From: Arthrobacter sp. C2
GTDB lineage: Bacteria > Actinomycetota > Actinomycetes > Actinomycetales > Micrococcaceae
NCBI GenBank assembly: GCA_024207135.1
Contig: CP042428.1
Span: forward strand, 558,001 to 622,000
Reading direction: 5' to 3'
DNA length: 64,000 bases
Shown one piece after another: positions 26,290 to 35,045 of the stretch (its first letter is position 1; every line of letters starts with the position of its first letter). The position numbers and the translations under genes are program-made. The notes beneath the pieces are model-generated. The model worked only from the letters and a program-made list of their open reading frames with translations, was not told the DNA's origin and searched no databases.

Positions 26290-27374
26290 TAGAGTTCCAC
26301 CACCGAACGCAGGACCTTGCCCTCGCCCATCTTGGTGAAGGCGGCCTCCACATCGCCGAGCCCGATGCGTTCGGAGACGAACGCATCCAGGTCCAGGCGG
26401 CCGAGCTTGTACTGCTCCACCAGCATCGGGAAGTCGCGCGAGGGCAGGCAATCGCCGTACCAGGAGGACTTCAGCGATCCGCCGTGGCCGAAGACATCCA
26501 GCAGCGGCAGCTCCAGCTTCATCTCCGGGGTCGGGACCCCGACCAGCACCACCCGTCCGGCCAGGTCGCGGGCGTAGAACGCCTGCTTGTAGGTCTCCGG
26601 GCGGCCCACGGCCTCGATGACCACATCGGCACCGAAGCCGCCGGTGTGCGACTTGATGCCCTCGACCGCGTCGGTGGTCTTGGAGTTCACGGTGTGCGTG
26701 GCACCCATGTTCCTGGCCATGGCCAGCTTGTCGTCGTCGATGTCCACGGCCACGATGGTGGTCGCCCCGGCCAGCTTCGCCCCGGCGATCGCGGCAATGC
26801 CGACGCCGCCGCAGCCGATTACGGCCACGGACTCGCCGCGCTTGACCTCTCCGGTGTTCATGGCCGCACCGATGCCGGCCATGACGCCGCAGCCCAGCAG
26901 GCCCACGGCGGCGGCGTCGACATCCTCATCGACCTTGGTGCACTGGCCGGCGGCGACCAGGGTCTTTTCGGCGAACGCGCCGATGCCCAGGGCGGGGGAG
27001 AGCTCGGTGCCGTCCTCCAGGGTCATCTTGTGGGTGGCGTTGGCGGTGTTGAAGCAGTACTGGGCCTGGCCCTTGGCACAGGCGCGGCACTGCCCGCAGA
27101 CCGCGCGCCAGTTCAGGATCACCCGGTCGCCGACGGCGACGTTGGCCACGCCGTCGCCGATCTTCGAGACCACGCCGGTGGCCTCGTGGCCGAGCAGGTA
27201 CGGGTAGTCGTTGCCGATCCCGCCGAGTTTGTAGTGCAGGTCGGTGTGGCAGACGCCGCAGGTGAGGATGTCAACGACTGCCTCGCCCGGACCCGGGTCC
27301 GGAACCACGATGGTCACCGTCTCGACGGGGGCGTCCTTGGCACGGACAATGACGGCCTGGACCTTTTGTGACAT
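26289..27374 (-). CDS. mscR: S-(hydroxymethyl)mycothiol dehydrogenase
   Basis: Zinc alcohol dehydrogenase family, 361 residues. It opens [20 protein letters not shown] and has catalytic zinc ligands in [12 protein letters not shown] and [10 protein letters not shown], a structural zinc loop [15 protein letters not shown], and NAD motif [18 protein letters not shown]. The sequence is typical of the mycothiol-dependent formaldehyde dehydrogenase / MSNO reductase (EC 1.1.1.306), which oxidises the formaldehyde-mycothiol adduct and can reduce S-nitrosomycothiol. ATG 27374 is chosen over the ATG at 27413, which adds residues unlike the family. Coupled to the MBL hydrolase. Confidence 0.92.
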   Translation of the reverse strand: MSQKVQAVIVRAKDAPVETVTIVVPDPGPGEAVVDILTCGVCHTDLHYKLGGIGNDYPYLLGHEATGVVSKIGDGVANVAVGDRVILNWRAVCGQCRACAKGQAQYCFNTANATHKMTLEDGTELSPALGIGAFAEKTLVAAGQCTKVDEDVDAAAVGLLGCGVMAGIGAAMNTGEVKRGESVAVIGCGGVGIAAIAGAKLAGATTIVAVDIDDDKLAMARNMGATHTVNSKTTDAVEGIKSHTGGFGADVVIEAVGRPETYKQAFYARDLAGRVVLVGVPTPEMKLELPLLDVFGHGGSLKSSWYGDCLPSRDFPMLVEQYKLGRLDLDAFVSERIGLGDVEAAFTKMGEGKVLRSVVEL

Positions 27375-27481
27375 GTCACTCCATTCATGCGCGGTCGCAA
27401 TCATGCGACGCAAAGCTTAACGAGGAAGGGGCGCCGTCCGCCTTTCGGCGAGGGGCACCCCTCCATCCAATCACAGCCCGA

Positions 27482-27775
27482 CTAGACCCGCTCGACAACT
27501 TCCTCAATCCGCGGGTTTGTTGCGGAGGTCCCGTCCGGGAAGATCAGGGTCGGGACCGTCTGGTTCCCGCCGTTGAAGGATTCCACCAGCTCCGCGGTGC
27601 CTTCCACTTCCTCGATGTTTACCTCGGTGTAGCCGATTCCCTTGGCATCCATCAGGCGCTTGAGGTTGCGGCAATAGCCGCACCACGAGGTGGTGAACAT
27701 CGTGACCGCACCGGCTTCGGGGATGTATGGGGCAATTTTTTCATTTTCGCTCATACCTGATGTAACCACGGACAT
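27482..27775 (-). CDS. mycoredoxin (glutaredoxin-like)
   Basis: Small thioredoxin-fold oxidoreductase with active site TTSWCGYCRNLK, the mycoredoxin-1 pattern, then GGNQTVPTLIFPDG (cis-Pro) and a C-terminal helix. It would reduce mycothiol mixed disulfides. Length is 97 residues from ATG 27775 or 90 from ATG 27754; neither has a strong ribosome-binding site. It lies about 107 bp downstream of mscR on the same strand end-to-start order reversed, that is upstream in transcription, so it may be part of the same thiol-stress transcript. Confidence 0.88.
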   Translation of the reverse strand: MSVVTSGMSENEKIAPYIPEAGAVTMFTTSWCGYCRNLKRLMDAKGIGYTEVNIEEVEGTAELVESFNGGNQTVPTLIFPDGTSATNPRIEEVVERV

Positions 27776-27946
27776 GGGAGTCTTATTTCAGGTTCCTTCA
27801 CGTGCAGCGGGAAAGCACGCGTTCCCCTGCCGGCGCATGACAACCTGCTCCGGTACGGTTGCGCCGATGGCCTCCACCTTTGGGGTGCTTTTCGGCTGAC
27901 GTGCCATGGATTTGAGGCGAACCATTTCTTGGCGACTGCTGGGCCT

Positions 27947-28444
27947 TCAGGGTTTCCTGGCTCCGCCCACACCCGGCACCGAGGTGACTTGCTTCATCCA
28001 CTCCACGATCAGAGGTTCGTCGATGTCGTCAATGGATTCAAGCTCCACGCCTCGCGTCGCCTTGCCCATCCCCACCGGCGTCACCGGCGGTACGGGTTCC
28101 AAGGCCGTGCCGTTGACGAACATGAGCTTGACGTGCCGGGCAAAGCCGCCGCAGCTGAAGCACCACCCGTCGCCGACACCGTAGTACGCCATGCCCCATT
28201 TCACCGAGCGCTGCAGGCCGGGCAGCGTCCTGGCGGCCAGCGCATCGACCGCCTCGGCGATGCCGCGCTGTGGCTGTGGAAGGCTGGCGAGGTAGGCGAA
28301 GACCGGCTTGTCGCCGACCGCCGCTTTTGCGGGGCTGGCCCTGCCGGTCATGGCTTCCGGCAGCGTGATGGTGGCGTCGACCGGCGGCGCAAGGCGTGTG
28401 GCAGGTTTCAGGACTTTCGGCTTCCCGTTTTCCGTGCTGCTCAT
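27947..28444 (-). CDS. DUF1801 family protein
   Basis: A 165-residue protein with the DUF1801/YdhG-like pattern: AYLASLPQPQRGIAEAVDAL, SVKWGMAYYGVGDGWCFSCG and HVKLMFVNGTALEP. ATG 28444 starts MSSTENGKPKVLKPATRL; the frame is open to 28480. Function of the family is unknown. It is at the left shoulder of the accessory region. Confidence 0.78.
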   Translation of the reverse strand: MSSTENGKPKVLKPATRLAPPVDATITLPEAMTGRASPAKAAVGDKPVFAYLASLPQPQRGIAEAVDALAARTLPGLQRSVKWGMAYYGVGDGWCFSCGGFARHVKLMFVNGTALEPVPPVTPVGMGKATRGVELESIDDIDEPLIVEWMKQVTSVPGVGGARKP

Positions 28445-28626
28445 GGACGGAATTATCCCCTGCGCCGCGGAAAAATGCACCGGCCGTGCTCAGGCGTGCT
28501 TGACCCGCCGCGGCGAAGGATAGGGCGCGTTGCTCCGGCAGCGGGCGGCTCGCTTTTTGCTCCCGCTGCTGTTCTCGCTAGTCGAACATCGACACGCTTT
28601 GCCGGTCCCGGCGATGGCGATTCTGC

Positions 28627-28975
28627 TTGGAGCCGGGTCGCGTTGATTTTCCATTTGAGCCGATTGATGTGTTCACGACCGAACTGACGTTGGGCAATCC
28701 CACGGGCTTGGTTCACGGAGCCGACAGCTTGAACGAAGACCGGATGGCGGCGTTTGCCCGTTGGACAAGCCTGAGCAAAACAACACTTCTGCTTGAACCC
28801 ACAACTACGACCGCCAACTATCGGGTCAGGATCTTCATTGCGGGCAATGCACTGTCCTTCGCCGGTCATCTGATGCTCGGATCGGCGTGTGCCTGACTGG
28901 ATCTCGGCGGTGCTCCGCAGCCGCAGGAGTAGATCGTCCAAGAATGCGGTGCCGGATTTGTGGACAGGCAGGGGA
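28627..28975 (+). pseudogene. truncated phzF-like gene
   Basis: The frame from 28627 to 28896 translates to a recognisable PhzF N-terminal lobe: PIDVFTTELTLGNPTGLVH, FARWTSLSKTTLLLEP and NYRVRIFIAGNALSFAGHLM, matching the intact copy at 6.9-7.7 kb. It ends at a TGA; a further short match (IVQECGAGFVDRQG) follows in another frame after about 30 bp. The catalytic Glu of the ETTF motif is replaced by Lys and the second lobe is missing, so the gene is dead. Confidence 0.75.
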
Positions 28976-29061
28976 GACAGATTCCGGGAAGTCAGTCCTG
29001 TCGGGGCAGATAGCGCGTAGGCTCAAGTCAAGGGCAGTTCTACTTCGATGGAGGTGGCGTA

Positions 29062-29250
29062 ATGCCGAAGATGTACCAAAGCGCTCCGCTTATCGTCTTG
29101 ATAGTTGTCTTGGTTGTTTTCGCTTTCACTCAGTGGCTTCCGCTGTTGTTGCTCCTCCCCGCCGGTGCCGCGATGATGCTGGCCGGCAAACACGGAGTCA
29201 CGACCAATCTTTATGAGAAGTCTCGGAAGAATGAACCTCCATATGAGTGA
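29062..29250 (+). CDS. small membrane protein
   Basis: A 62-residue protein, MPKMYQSAPLIVLIVVLVVF..., with one long or two short hydrophobic segments (about residues 8-42) and a hydrophilic basic tail. A GGAGGTGG site lies shortly before the ATG. No family recognised. It is the last gene before the first junction repeat. Confidence 0.55.
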   Translation: MPKMYQSAPLIVLIVVLVVFAFTQWLPLLLLLPAGAAMMLAGKHGVTTNLYEKSRKNEPPYE

Positions 29251-29319
29251 TCCGGGCGCCTACGCGAAGTGATTGCAACGAGCTTTGGCGTCCGCCGTCG
29301 CCCGCACGGCTGCTGTATA

Positions 29320-29344
29320 CCCGTAGGCCGAACTCTGACCGGAC
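29320..29344 (+). repeat. junction repeat copy 1
   Basis: Left arm CCCGTAG, core CCGAACTCTG, right arm CCGGAC. It lies immediately past the ridA stop, between the small membrane protein and ridA. Same element and orientation as the other copies in 29.3-44.1 kb; more diverged than the best copies. Confidence 0.6.
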
Positions 29345-29349
29345 GCGTT

Positions 29350-29727
29350 CTAAAACCCGACGACGGTGTCGATCTGAACCTTCGCACCCGATGGGAGTGC
29401 CGCGACCTGGACAGTGGTGCGTACAGGGAAAGGCTCATGCAAGTGCCTGGCATAGACGGCGTTGACCGCTTCAAAGTCGATGTAGTCGGTCAGGTAGATC
29501 GTGGTGCGCAGGATATTCGAAAGGCCCAGGCCGAGCTCACCCAGCAGCGTTTTCAGGTTGTTCATCATCGCCTCGCACTGCAGAGCAACGTCTTCTGAGA
29601 CAAGAGAACCGTCATCGGTTCGCTGACCGATGATTCCGGCGGTGTAGCCAGTATTCCCATGCCGCACGAAGTGCGAGAACGGTGCCGTGGACTGGTGGAG
29701 AAGCGGACTGAAGTGGTGTTCAGGCAT
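29350..29727 (-). CDS. RidA family protein
   Basis: A 125-residue RidA/YjgF-like protein of normal length. It contains GNTGYTAGIIGQRTDDGSLV, the central helix with NNLKTLLGELGLGLSNILRT, TIYLTDYIDFEAVNAVY and the C-terminal FPVRTTVQVAALPSGAKVQI. The Arg of PVRTTV that marks imine/enamine deaminases is present. Such proteins hydrolyse reactive 2-aminoacrylate or related enamines, but many paralogues differ. ATG 29727 is chosen; the frame runs on to 29871. It is the only gene between junction repeats 1 and 2. Confidence 0.87.
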   Translation of the reverse strand: MPEHHFSPLLHQSTAPFSHFVRHGNTGYTAGIIGQRTDDGSLVSEDVALQCEAMMNNLKTLLGELGLGLSNILRTTIYLTDYIDFEAVNAVYARHLHEPFPVRTTVQVAALPSGAKVQIDTVVGF

Positions 29728-29852
29728 GGAGAATTCTCTCGACTTTCTTTGGGAAGAAACGGCCGGCACGATGGTTGCAACGTTACATTGATGCCGCGTG
29801 GCATCGCCTACGTGCCGCACTAGCCGTCGGCTGAACACGTCAGACGGGATAT

Positions 29853-29877
29853 TCCCCAAGGGAAACCCCAATGGGAC
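29853..29877 (+). repeat. junction repeat copy 2
   Basis: Left arm CCCCAAG, core GGAAACCCC, right arm ATGGGAC. Lies between ridA and a GNAT gene, both on the minus strand. Confidence 0.7.
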
Positions 29878-30043
29878 ATTAATGGAAGAGCCCCATGGAA
29901 ACGTTCCATGGGGGCCTCAATAATGTGCCGAAAACGCTCCATCGGATTGGAGGAGTTGACCCGAGAATTGGGGGAACCCTTACCGGGCTCGGGGACGGCA
30001 CTCGAATTCAGCGACATTGGATATTTCCCAGATCGCATTCACG

Positions 30044-30580
30044 TCAATTGAGACGGGAGTACATATACATGTCTTTTCGCTGCCCGCCGACTTCCTGCCA
30101 ACCATGCAGCAACCCCTCGCGACTGTAGCCGCAGCGCTCTGCAGCTCGCCAAGATCCTTCATTCCAGGGCTCAACGTAAAGTTCCAACCGATGTATACCG
30201 GGCAAGCCAAGCCCCCACCCTGATACGGCATCCAGGGCGGCGGAGACTATTCCTTTGTTTCGATGAGACGGACCAATCCAATATCCGACGCTGGCGCGGC
30301 CTTGACCAGAATTTTTCAGCCAGAGTCCGATTTGGCCCAGTGCCTGATCAGAGCGTGCATCCGCGATGGCGAATGAATAGCCGGATCGATCTACAAGCCG
30401 ATGGTGCTGCCGGTTGATGAAATCAAGTATTTCCTCGTCCGAACCATTCGCTGGAACAGTCGTGATCAAGGGAATTAATGGATCGATCGAGGCTTCTCGA
30501 ACCAACCCAGCATCCTTCACATCGAATGGGCGTAGACGATAATCCAAGGCATCCAAAACGGGCTGGTTCAGAGGGTCCAT
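30044..30580 (-). CDS. GNAT N-acetyltransferase, RimJ/RimL type
   Basis: A 178-residue GNAT protein. The N terminus LDYRLRPFDVKDAGLVREAS and the acetyl-CoA region VGYWIGPSHRNKGIVSAALD are characteristic, with HRLELYVEPWNEGSWRAAER and CGYSREGLL in motif B. It probably acetylates an amine on a protein N terminus or a small molecule. It is the first of four GNAT genes in the repeat-bounded array and the only gene in its interval. Confidence 0.85.
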   Translation of the reverse strand: MDPLNQPVLDALDYRLRPFDVKDAGLVREASIDPLIPLITTVPANGSDEEILDFINRQHHRLVDRSGYSFAIADARSDQALGQIGLWLKNSGQGRASVGYWIGPSHRNKGIVSAALDAVSGWGLGLPGIHRLELYVEPWNEGSWRAAERCGYSREGLLHGWQEVGGQRKDMYMYSRLN

Positions 30581-30711
30581 TCAGAAAGCCTAACTGTCCT
30601 GGGTGACGACGAACTCCGTAAATCTACGACGCCAAGACTTCTCCGTAAGCGCGTGCCTGGCTGGCTGGCAGATTCATGACGCGGCGTGGCCCGGATTTCG
30701 ATACGTGCTCG

Positions 30712-30737
30712 TTCCGAAGGCGGAACATCTCCGGGAC
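30712..30737 (+). repeat. junction repeat copy 3
   Basis: Left arm TTCCGAAG, core GCGGAACATCT, right arm CCGGGAC. Between the GNAT gene and the RibD-like gene. Confidence 0.7.
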
Positions 30738-30917
30738 GCTCCAGGCGTCGTTCGGATGCCGCGTGTGTCGTTACGGCTTGGGCGTCGATGAAGTCCTCGG
30801 GGTCGGGGCTTTGTCCCAAGCGTTTCCGCTGGCGACCGAGAACGAAGCGTTCATCCCAGGCGCGAGAATCGTTGCTTCGAAGGCGAGGCAGCGGTGTACT
30901 CGCCAGGACAACTCACA

Positions 30918-31487
30918 TCATGCCGTTATTTGCGTAGTCCGGTATCGCAGGGCGATCGCCCCCGATCGGAAATCATGGCGATCCACGAGCTCGAGCTGGA
31001 TGCGCTCGCGCAGACCGGCGAGCAACGTCGGCCCATGTCCGGCAAGGACCGGCTGCACGAGGAACTCGTACTCGTCGATCAGTCCCAGATTCGCCAACGC
31101 CAGGGGGAGCGTCACGCCACCGACCCACAGGCCACCGCCTGGCTCCTGCTTGAGCCGCTGCACCGCTTGCCCCAAGTCGCCTCTTAGCAGCTCGGCATTC
31201 CAATCGACCCCGCCAAGCGTGCTCGACACGACGTACTTCTTCGCCCGGTCGATGGCCTCGGCGAACGGGGTCTGCCACGCATCCACCCAGCCAGGCCACG
31301 TGCCCGTGTCCGGCTTCCGCCACGCCGACTCCATCATCTCGTAGGTCACCCGGCCGAACAGCAGGGCATCGGCTCGCTCCATCTCGGCGGTCCAGTAGCT
31401 CATCGATTCCTCGTCCGGTGGGAGCCCTGCCTCGTGATGGCAGCAGCCGTCGAGCGTGACGTTGATCGAGTATCGAAGTTCTCTCAT
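30918..31487 (-). CDS. RibD C-terminal / dihydrofolate reductase-like protein
   Basis: A 189-residue stand-alone RibD_C domain: RELRYSINVTLDGCCHHEAG at the start, RADALLFGRVTYEMME, GGGLWVGGVTLPLALANLGL in the nucleotide region and DEYEFLVQPVLAGHGPTLL near the end. It is about 20 residues shorter than and only distantly similar to the family member at 9.7 kb. Substrate unknown. It is the only gene between junction repeats 3 and 4. Confidence 0.87.
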   Translation of the reverse strand: MRELRYSINVTLDGCCHHEAGLPPDEESMSYWTAEMERADALLFGRVTYEMMESAWRKPDTGTWPGWVDAWQTPFAEAIDRAKKYVVSSTLGGVDWNAELLRGDLGQAVQRLKQEPGGGLWVGGVTLPLALANLGLIDEYEFLVQPVLAGHGPTLLAGLRERIQLELVDRHDFRSGAIALRYRTTQITA

Positions 31488-31756
31488 CTCGTTGCTCTCC
31501 CTTTGATACGAGCAGTGAGTTTCACAGAACCGTCCACCAACCAGGTCACTGCTGCGCCTGAACCGTCCATGGTCCGAGGATAGGCAGCCTCGCGGTGTAG
31601 CGGAAGTGCCAGCGCGCGAACCCGGTCTGGATGAGCCCGCCGCGAGTCACGCATTTGGCCTCGTTCTCAACCCCGGGTGAACCGTCGCAGTTGGGAGTCG
31701 GCCAACGGGATGCTGCTCTGGAAGCGCAGCGCAATATCGTTTTCCTGTTCTGAAAG

Positions 31757-31781
31757 CGCGTCAGGGAACCCTCAACGGGAC
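31757..31781 (+). repeat. junction repeat copy 4
   Basis: Left arm GCGTCAG, core GGAACCCTC, right arm AACGGGAC. Lies in the 780-bp stretch between the RibD-like gene and the WYL regulator, which otherwise holds only small uncertain frames. Confidence 0.72.
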
Positions 31782-31883
31782 TTCGTCGTGTTGGAAAGAA
31801 GTCCTCTGTCGCCCTTTTTCAACAGGCCTGGGAAAGTTCTGTATATTCTCCCGTTATCGGTAGCTAAACCAAGAATGCCGGTC

Positions 31884-32144
31884 TTAGCATCCACCCTGGG
31901 TATGGAAGGCACGGAACCCGGAGAAGAATTCGGATACCCCGGCTGAGCCGCAACCGTTGGTAATTAGGTAGCCGTAGCCGACGATTGCTACCGCAAACCC
32001 GGCAGCAGCAATGGCGAGCAGGATCCAAACGGCCTGATTTCGGCTGATGCGAGCGGCCAAGATGTCTCCATTGGTCGATGACTCGGATTCGTGCCGAGGG
32101 TCTTTACGGTAACAGTACGTATGTGAAGTTGCCCGCAATGGCAA
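31884..32144 (-). CDS. possible small single-TM protein
   Basis: An 86-codon frame with a convincing membrane helix (NQAVWILLAIAAAGFAVAIV), followed by a short Cys-containing tail (NGCGSAG, HTQGGC). The first 25 residues are unlike a normal N terminus, so the real start may be an internal codon near 32070. No family recognised; could be spurious. Confidence 0.4.
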   Translation of the reverse strand: MPLRATSHTYCYRKDPRHESESSTNGDILAARISRNQAVWILLAIAAAGFAVAIVGYGYLITNGCGSAGVSEFFSGFRAFHTQGGC

Positions 32145-32267
32145 TCGAATATCGAACTGCGTCTAAGCCGAACGAACACACGGCAGTGTGTTGGGGTGAG
32201 CGAAAACGAGCGTTTCAGGCATGGAGCGGTCGCTATTGAAATAGACCGAACACGTTACCCCAGTGAT

Positions 32268-32966
32268 TCACTCGCCCCGACCGTGCACCGGTCTAGCGTT
32301 CGCCGGCGGTACGCCGACCTCGTGGATGGTGTGGCCGCTGCAGGCCGTCTTGGTTACGGTGGCCCGCTCGATGCGCGACACGGTAAACCATCGCACTGCG
32401 TTGCGCATTCGGCACCACCCAACTAGATACCACTGGCCGTTCGTGGAGGCGAACAGCACAGGTTCGACGTCGCGGGTGGTCGTGGTGCCGTCTCCCGATG
32501 AGTAGCGAATGCGGATTACCCGCTGCTCGACCATCGCCTCCTCCAGGGCCGACCTGGTTGCGCGAGAAGAAGAGGGAAGCTTGTTGACCCAGACTCGGTG
32601 GGCCAGCTCGTCGGCCCTTGCTCGGGTTCCGGGATCGAGGACGTCCAGGATCTTCTGGATACCGGCTGCTGCCAGATCGGCGTAGGGGGCATCGGGGGCA
32701 GCGGACACGGCTGCCATGAGCGCCACGGCCTGTGCCGGGGACAGGCTGACAGGCGGCAGGGACGCGCCGACGGTCAAGCCGTAGCCACCGCCCGGACCTG
32801 GCCGCGACCATAAAGGCGCACCGCTGTTCTCTAACGCATCGAGGTCCCTCTTGATCGTGCGCACGGACACCTCGAACTCTCTCGCCAACCGTTCGGCAGA
32901 GATCCCCCGCGCGCCGCTGCGGCGCAACATCTCGGATAGGGCATGGAGCCGTTCGGCTCGTTTCAC
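32268..32966 (-). CDS. YafY-type HTH and WYL domain regulator
   Basis: A 232-residue regulator: DeoR-like winged helix (ISAERLAREFEVSVRTIKRD), then a WYL domain with VEPVLFASTNGQWYLVGWCR. WYL domains sense a ligand, often nucleic-acid or nucleotide derived. It is divergent from the alpha/beta hydrolase with 73 bp between starts, so it most likely controls that gene. This two-gene module breaks the one-gene-per-interval rule of the array. Confidence 0.88.
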   Translation of the reverse strand: MKRAERLHALSEMLRRSGARGISAERLAREFEVSVRTIKRDLDALENSGAPLWSRPGPGGGYGLTVGASLPPVSLSPAQAVALMAAVSAAPDAPYADLAAAGIQKILDVLDPGTRARADELAHRVWVNKLPSSSRATRSALEEAMVEQRVIRIRYSSGDGTTTTRDVEPVLFASTNGQWYLVGWCRMRNAVRWFTVSRIERATVTKTACSGHTIHEVGVPPANARPVHGRGE

Positions 32967-33039
32967 AGTTCAAATCCCGGTGAATTCATGACATAAATAG
33001 TGACACACCATTGTCCGCGGAGCCTGCGAGAGTTGTGAC

Positions 33040-33771
33040 ATGACAACCGCTAAGAACAGTCCGACCATCATTCTCATCGCCGGCCACTGGCTGGGCGCTT
33101 GGGCGTGGAATGAAGTCCTTGAACACCTGAAGACCGACCACTATCGTGCCATCGCAATGACGCTGCCTGGTCTTGACGGGGATGATTCTGAACGTTCTGC
33201 GAAGACTCTTGACGACCAGGCAGACGCGATCCTTGGCGTCATTTCTCAACACGGAAATCTGCCCGCGATTCTTGTTGCCCACAGTGGGGCCAACGCCCCC
33301 GTCAGCCTCGTCCTTGACCAGCACCCAGAGCTTGTCCGCCGAGTGGTGTGGGTCGACTCCGGCCCTGTGGGGGCGGGCAGTGTCTTCGCCCCCGAATTCC
33401 CGGATGAATCCCATGAGTTGCCGCTGCCGTCGTTCGATGTGCTCGCGCAGCAGGCTAGTCTCGAAGGCCTGAGCGCAGATGTCCTCGAACGCTTTCGCGC
33501 ACTTGCCGTACCGGAGCCCGGCCCTGTGCTTCGTCAGCCCGTCGAACTCACGAACGAGGCCCGCCGCAACGTCCCGACCACCCTGGTGTGCTGCTCGATC
33601 TCGAGTGAACAGGTGATGGAGCTGGCCCGGGCAGGCCATCCCATGTTTGCCGAAGTTGCGAACCTCGAGCACCTCAATGTCTTGGACCTCCCCACAGGGC
33701 ACTGGCCCATGTGGAGCCGCCCCCTCGACCTCGCCAAGATCATTGACTCAGCGACTTCACTTGACAACTGA
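33040..33771 (+). CDS. alpha/beta hydrolase (EstC-like)
   Basis: A 243-residue alpha/beta hydrolase. The oxyanion region is LIAGHWLGAWAWNEVLEHL, the nucleophile elbow VAHSGANAPVSL (Ser in AHSGA), the acid is probably in the strand around SISSEQVM and the catalytic His in LPTGHWPMWSRP. The PTGHWPMWS ending is typical of esterases such as EstC. Substrate unknown. It is divergent from the WYL regulator, and repeat copy 5 begins at its stop codon. Confidence 0.86.
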   Translation: MTTAKNSPTIILIAGHWLGAWAWNEVLEHLKTDHYRAIAMTLPGLDGDDSERSAKTLDDQADAILGVISQHGNLPAILVAHSGANAPVSLVLDQHPELVRRVVWVDSGPVGAGSVFAPEFPDESHELPLPSFDVLAQQASLEGLSADVLERFRALAVPEPGPVLRQPVELTNEARRNVPTTLVCCSISSEQVMELARAGHPMFAEVANLEHLNVLDLPTGHWPMWSRPLDLAKIIDSATSLDN

Positions 33772-33811
33772 ACCGCAAGTAGCGGGAAAGGAACGGCTGA
33801 ATGCGGCTGAC
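33772..33811 (+). repeat. junction repeat copy 5 (degenerate)
   Basis: Left arm ACCGCAAG, then GGGAAAGGAACGGCT and a weak right arm ATGCGGCTGAC. The spacing is longer than in other copies and the match is weak, but the position at a gene boundary and orientation agree. Confidence 0.4.
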
Positions 33812-33953
33812 CCGCTCGCGCTACTGAAAGGATCCATGTCGCACCGTATGGCTGCACTAGCGCGGCACCGCTGATTGGAAACCGCTGGCGTTGCTAACGG
33901 TGACGGATTGCCGCCGGTCATGACGACCGAAAACGACCGTTTGTGGCGGCGAT

Positions 33954-34163
33954 CTAGACCGCTACGCTCCTCTGCCGGCGGTGGACGATGGAATGAAACA
34001 AGAACGCAGTGGCAGCCACAATCATCAGAAGAATTGACACGGGCCCCCACCATTCCGGCAGCCGAGCGGCAAATACGATCCCAACCAGGCCTAACACGAT
34101 CGATGCCCCGAACAAGTAGCGACTCCATGTAGTCGTATACCGGCCGTAGCCGAAATTAGCCAC
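33954..34163 (-). CDS. small two-TM membrane protein
   Basis: A 69-residue protein with two membrane helices (YLFGASIVLGLVGIVFAARL and VSILLMIVAATAFLFHSIVH) and a basic end (HRRQRSVAV). No family recognised. It is the only gene between repeats 5 and 6. Confidence 0.6.
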   Translation of the reverse strand: MANFGYGRYTTTWSRYLFGASIVLGLVGIVFAARLPEWWGPVSILLMIVAATAFLFHSIVHRRQRSVAV

Positions 34164-34225
34164 GGCTCCCGGTGGAAATACCTCGAGGCGGTCCGCAGGT
34201 GCACCGCATCGATCGTTTTCGACGT

Positions 34226-34250
34226 GCCCGAAGGGGAACCCCGACCGGGC
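34226..34250 (+). repeat. junction repeat copy 6
   Basis: GCCCG, AA, GGGG, AA, CCCC, GAC, CGGGC: outer arms and inner GGGG/CCCC both pair, giving a clear hairpin. It sits at a divergent junction, between the starts of the small membrane protein and a GNAT gene, so it is not a terminator there. Confidence 0.75.
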
Positions 34251-34284
34251 AACGTATGGGGTCGGCCGCGAGTATTGTTGACTG

Positions 34285-34827
34285 GTGTTTGAACCGCGTC
34301 AGCTTAGTGAAGATGTCAGCATGCGCCTACTGCGCTCGAGCGATGGGCCAGCGCTTGCCGCTGCGTATGTGCGTAACCGCGAGTACCTCTCTCCATGGGA
34401 GCCGGTGCGTCCCGAGGAGTACTACACCGAGGCGTGGCAGGCCGCAGACATTGCCCGGCGCCTCGCTGCGGAGAAATCCGGCGAGGGATATCCCTTGGGT
34501 TTGTTTTTCGACGATACCCTTGTGGGCCGTTTCAACGTGGCCGGAATCGTGCGCGGCCCCTTCCAGAGCGCGGGGCTGGGTTACTGGGTCGATAGCGCCT
34601 ACGCGGGCCGCGGACTTGCCTCTGCGGCAGTTCAGGTGATCGTCGAAACAGCACGCGACGAACTCGGACTGCACCGCTTGGAAGCGAGCACGCTTTTGCA
34701 CAATGCCGGATCGCAACGGGTGCTATTGAAGGCGGGTTTCCGGTTGATCGGTATGGCTCCGCGGTACTTGCAGATTGCCGGGGAATGGCAAGACCACAAC
34801 CTCTACCAAGTGGTCCTCCACGACTAA
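34285..34827 (+). CDS. GNAT N-acetyltransferase, RimJ/RimL type
   Basis: A 180-residue GNAT protein starting at GTG 34285. N-terminal MRLLRSSDGPALAAAYVRNR, the segment NREYLSPWEPVRPEEYYTE typical of ribosomal-protein acetyltransferases, and the acetyl-CoA motif LGYWVDSAYAGRGLASAAVQ with HRLEASTLLHNAGSQRVLLK following. Likely acetylates an N terminus or small amine. Sole gene between repeats 6 and 7. Confidence 0.87.
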   Translation: MFEPRQLSEDVSMRLLRSSDGPALAAAYVRNREYLSPWEPVRPEEYYTEAWQAADIARRLAAEKSGEGYPLGLFFDDTLVGRFNVAGIVRGPFQSAGLGYWVDSAYAGRGLASAAVQVIVETARDELGLHRLEASTLLHNAGSQRVLLKAGFRLIGMAPRYLQIAGEWQDHNLYQVVLHD

Positions 34828-34879
34828 ACCCCGGGCTTTCACGTCAACGAACCTCCGCGACCGGAGGCGTAGCTGAATC

Positions 34880-34905
34880 TCCGTATGCGGAACGCTTCGC
34901 GGGAC
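34880..34905 (+). repeat. junction repeat copy 7
   Basis: Left arm TCCGTATG, core CGGAACGCT, right arm TCGCGGGAC. Convergent junction between a GNAT gene and lysE. Confidence 0.72.
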
Positions 34906-35045
34906 GTGTGATGGACAATTGAACGCCGCGGGCCGCCGCAACGCATGGCCTCGAAAGCTTACGGAAACGAGGTGCCGGCTGGGGCACGGTGGATGGGCCC
35001 GAGGTGGCTTGCGCACCCGATGAGGCCGCTTCGTTCGATGCGAAA

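Noticed and set aside
27420-27480. Terminator downstream of mycoredoxin
   Set aside because: Short G/C repeats (GGGG/CCCC) are present but no clear single hairpin with a T-run.
31546-31734. 62-codon minus-strand frame before junction repeat 4
   Set aside because: Its sequence looks somewhat protein-like (TRGGLIQTGFARWHFRYT) but it has no start context, no family and may be a gene remnant; support is too weak for a feature.
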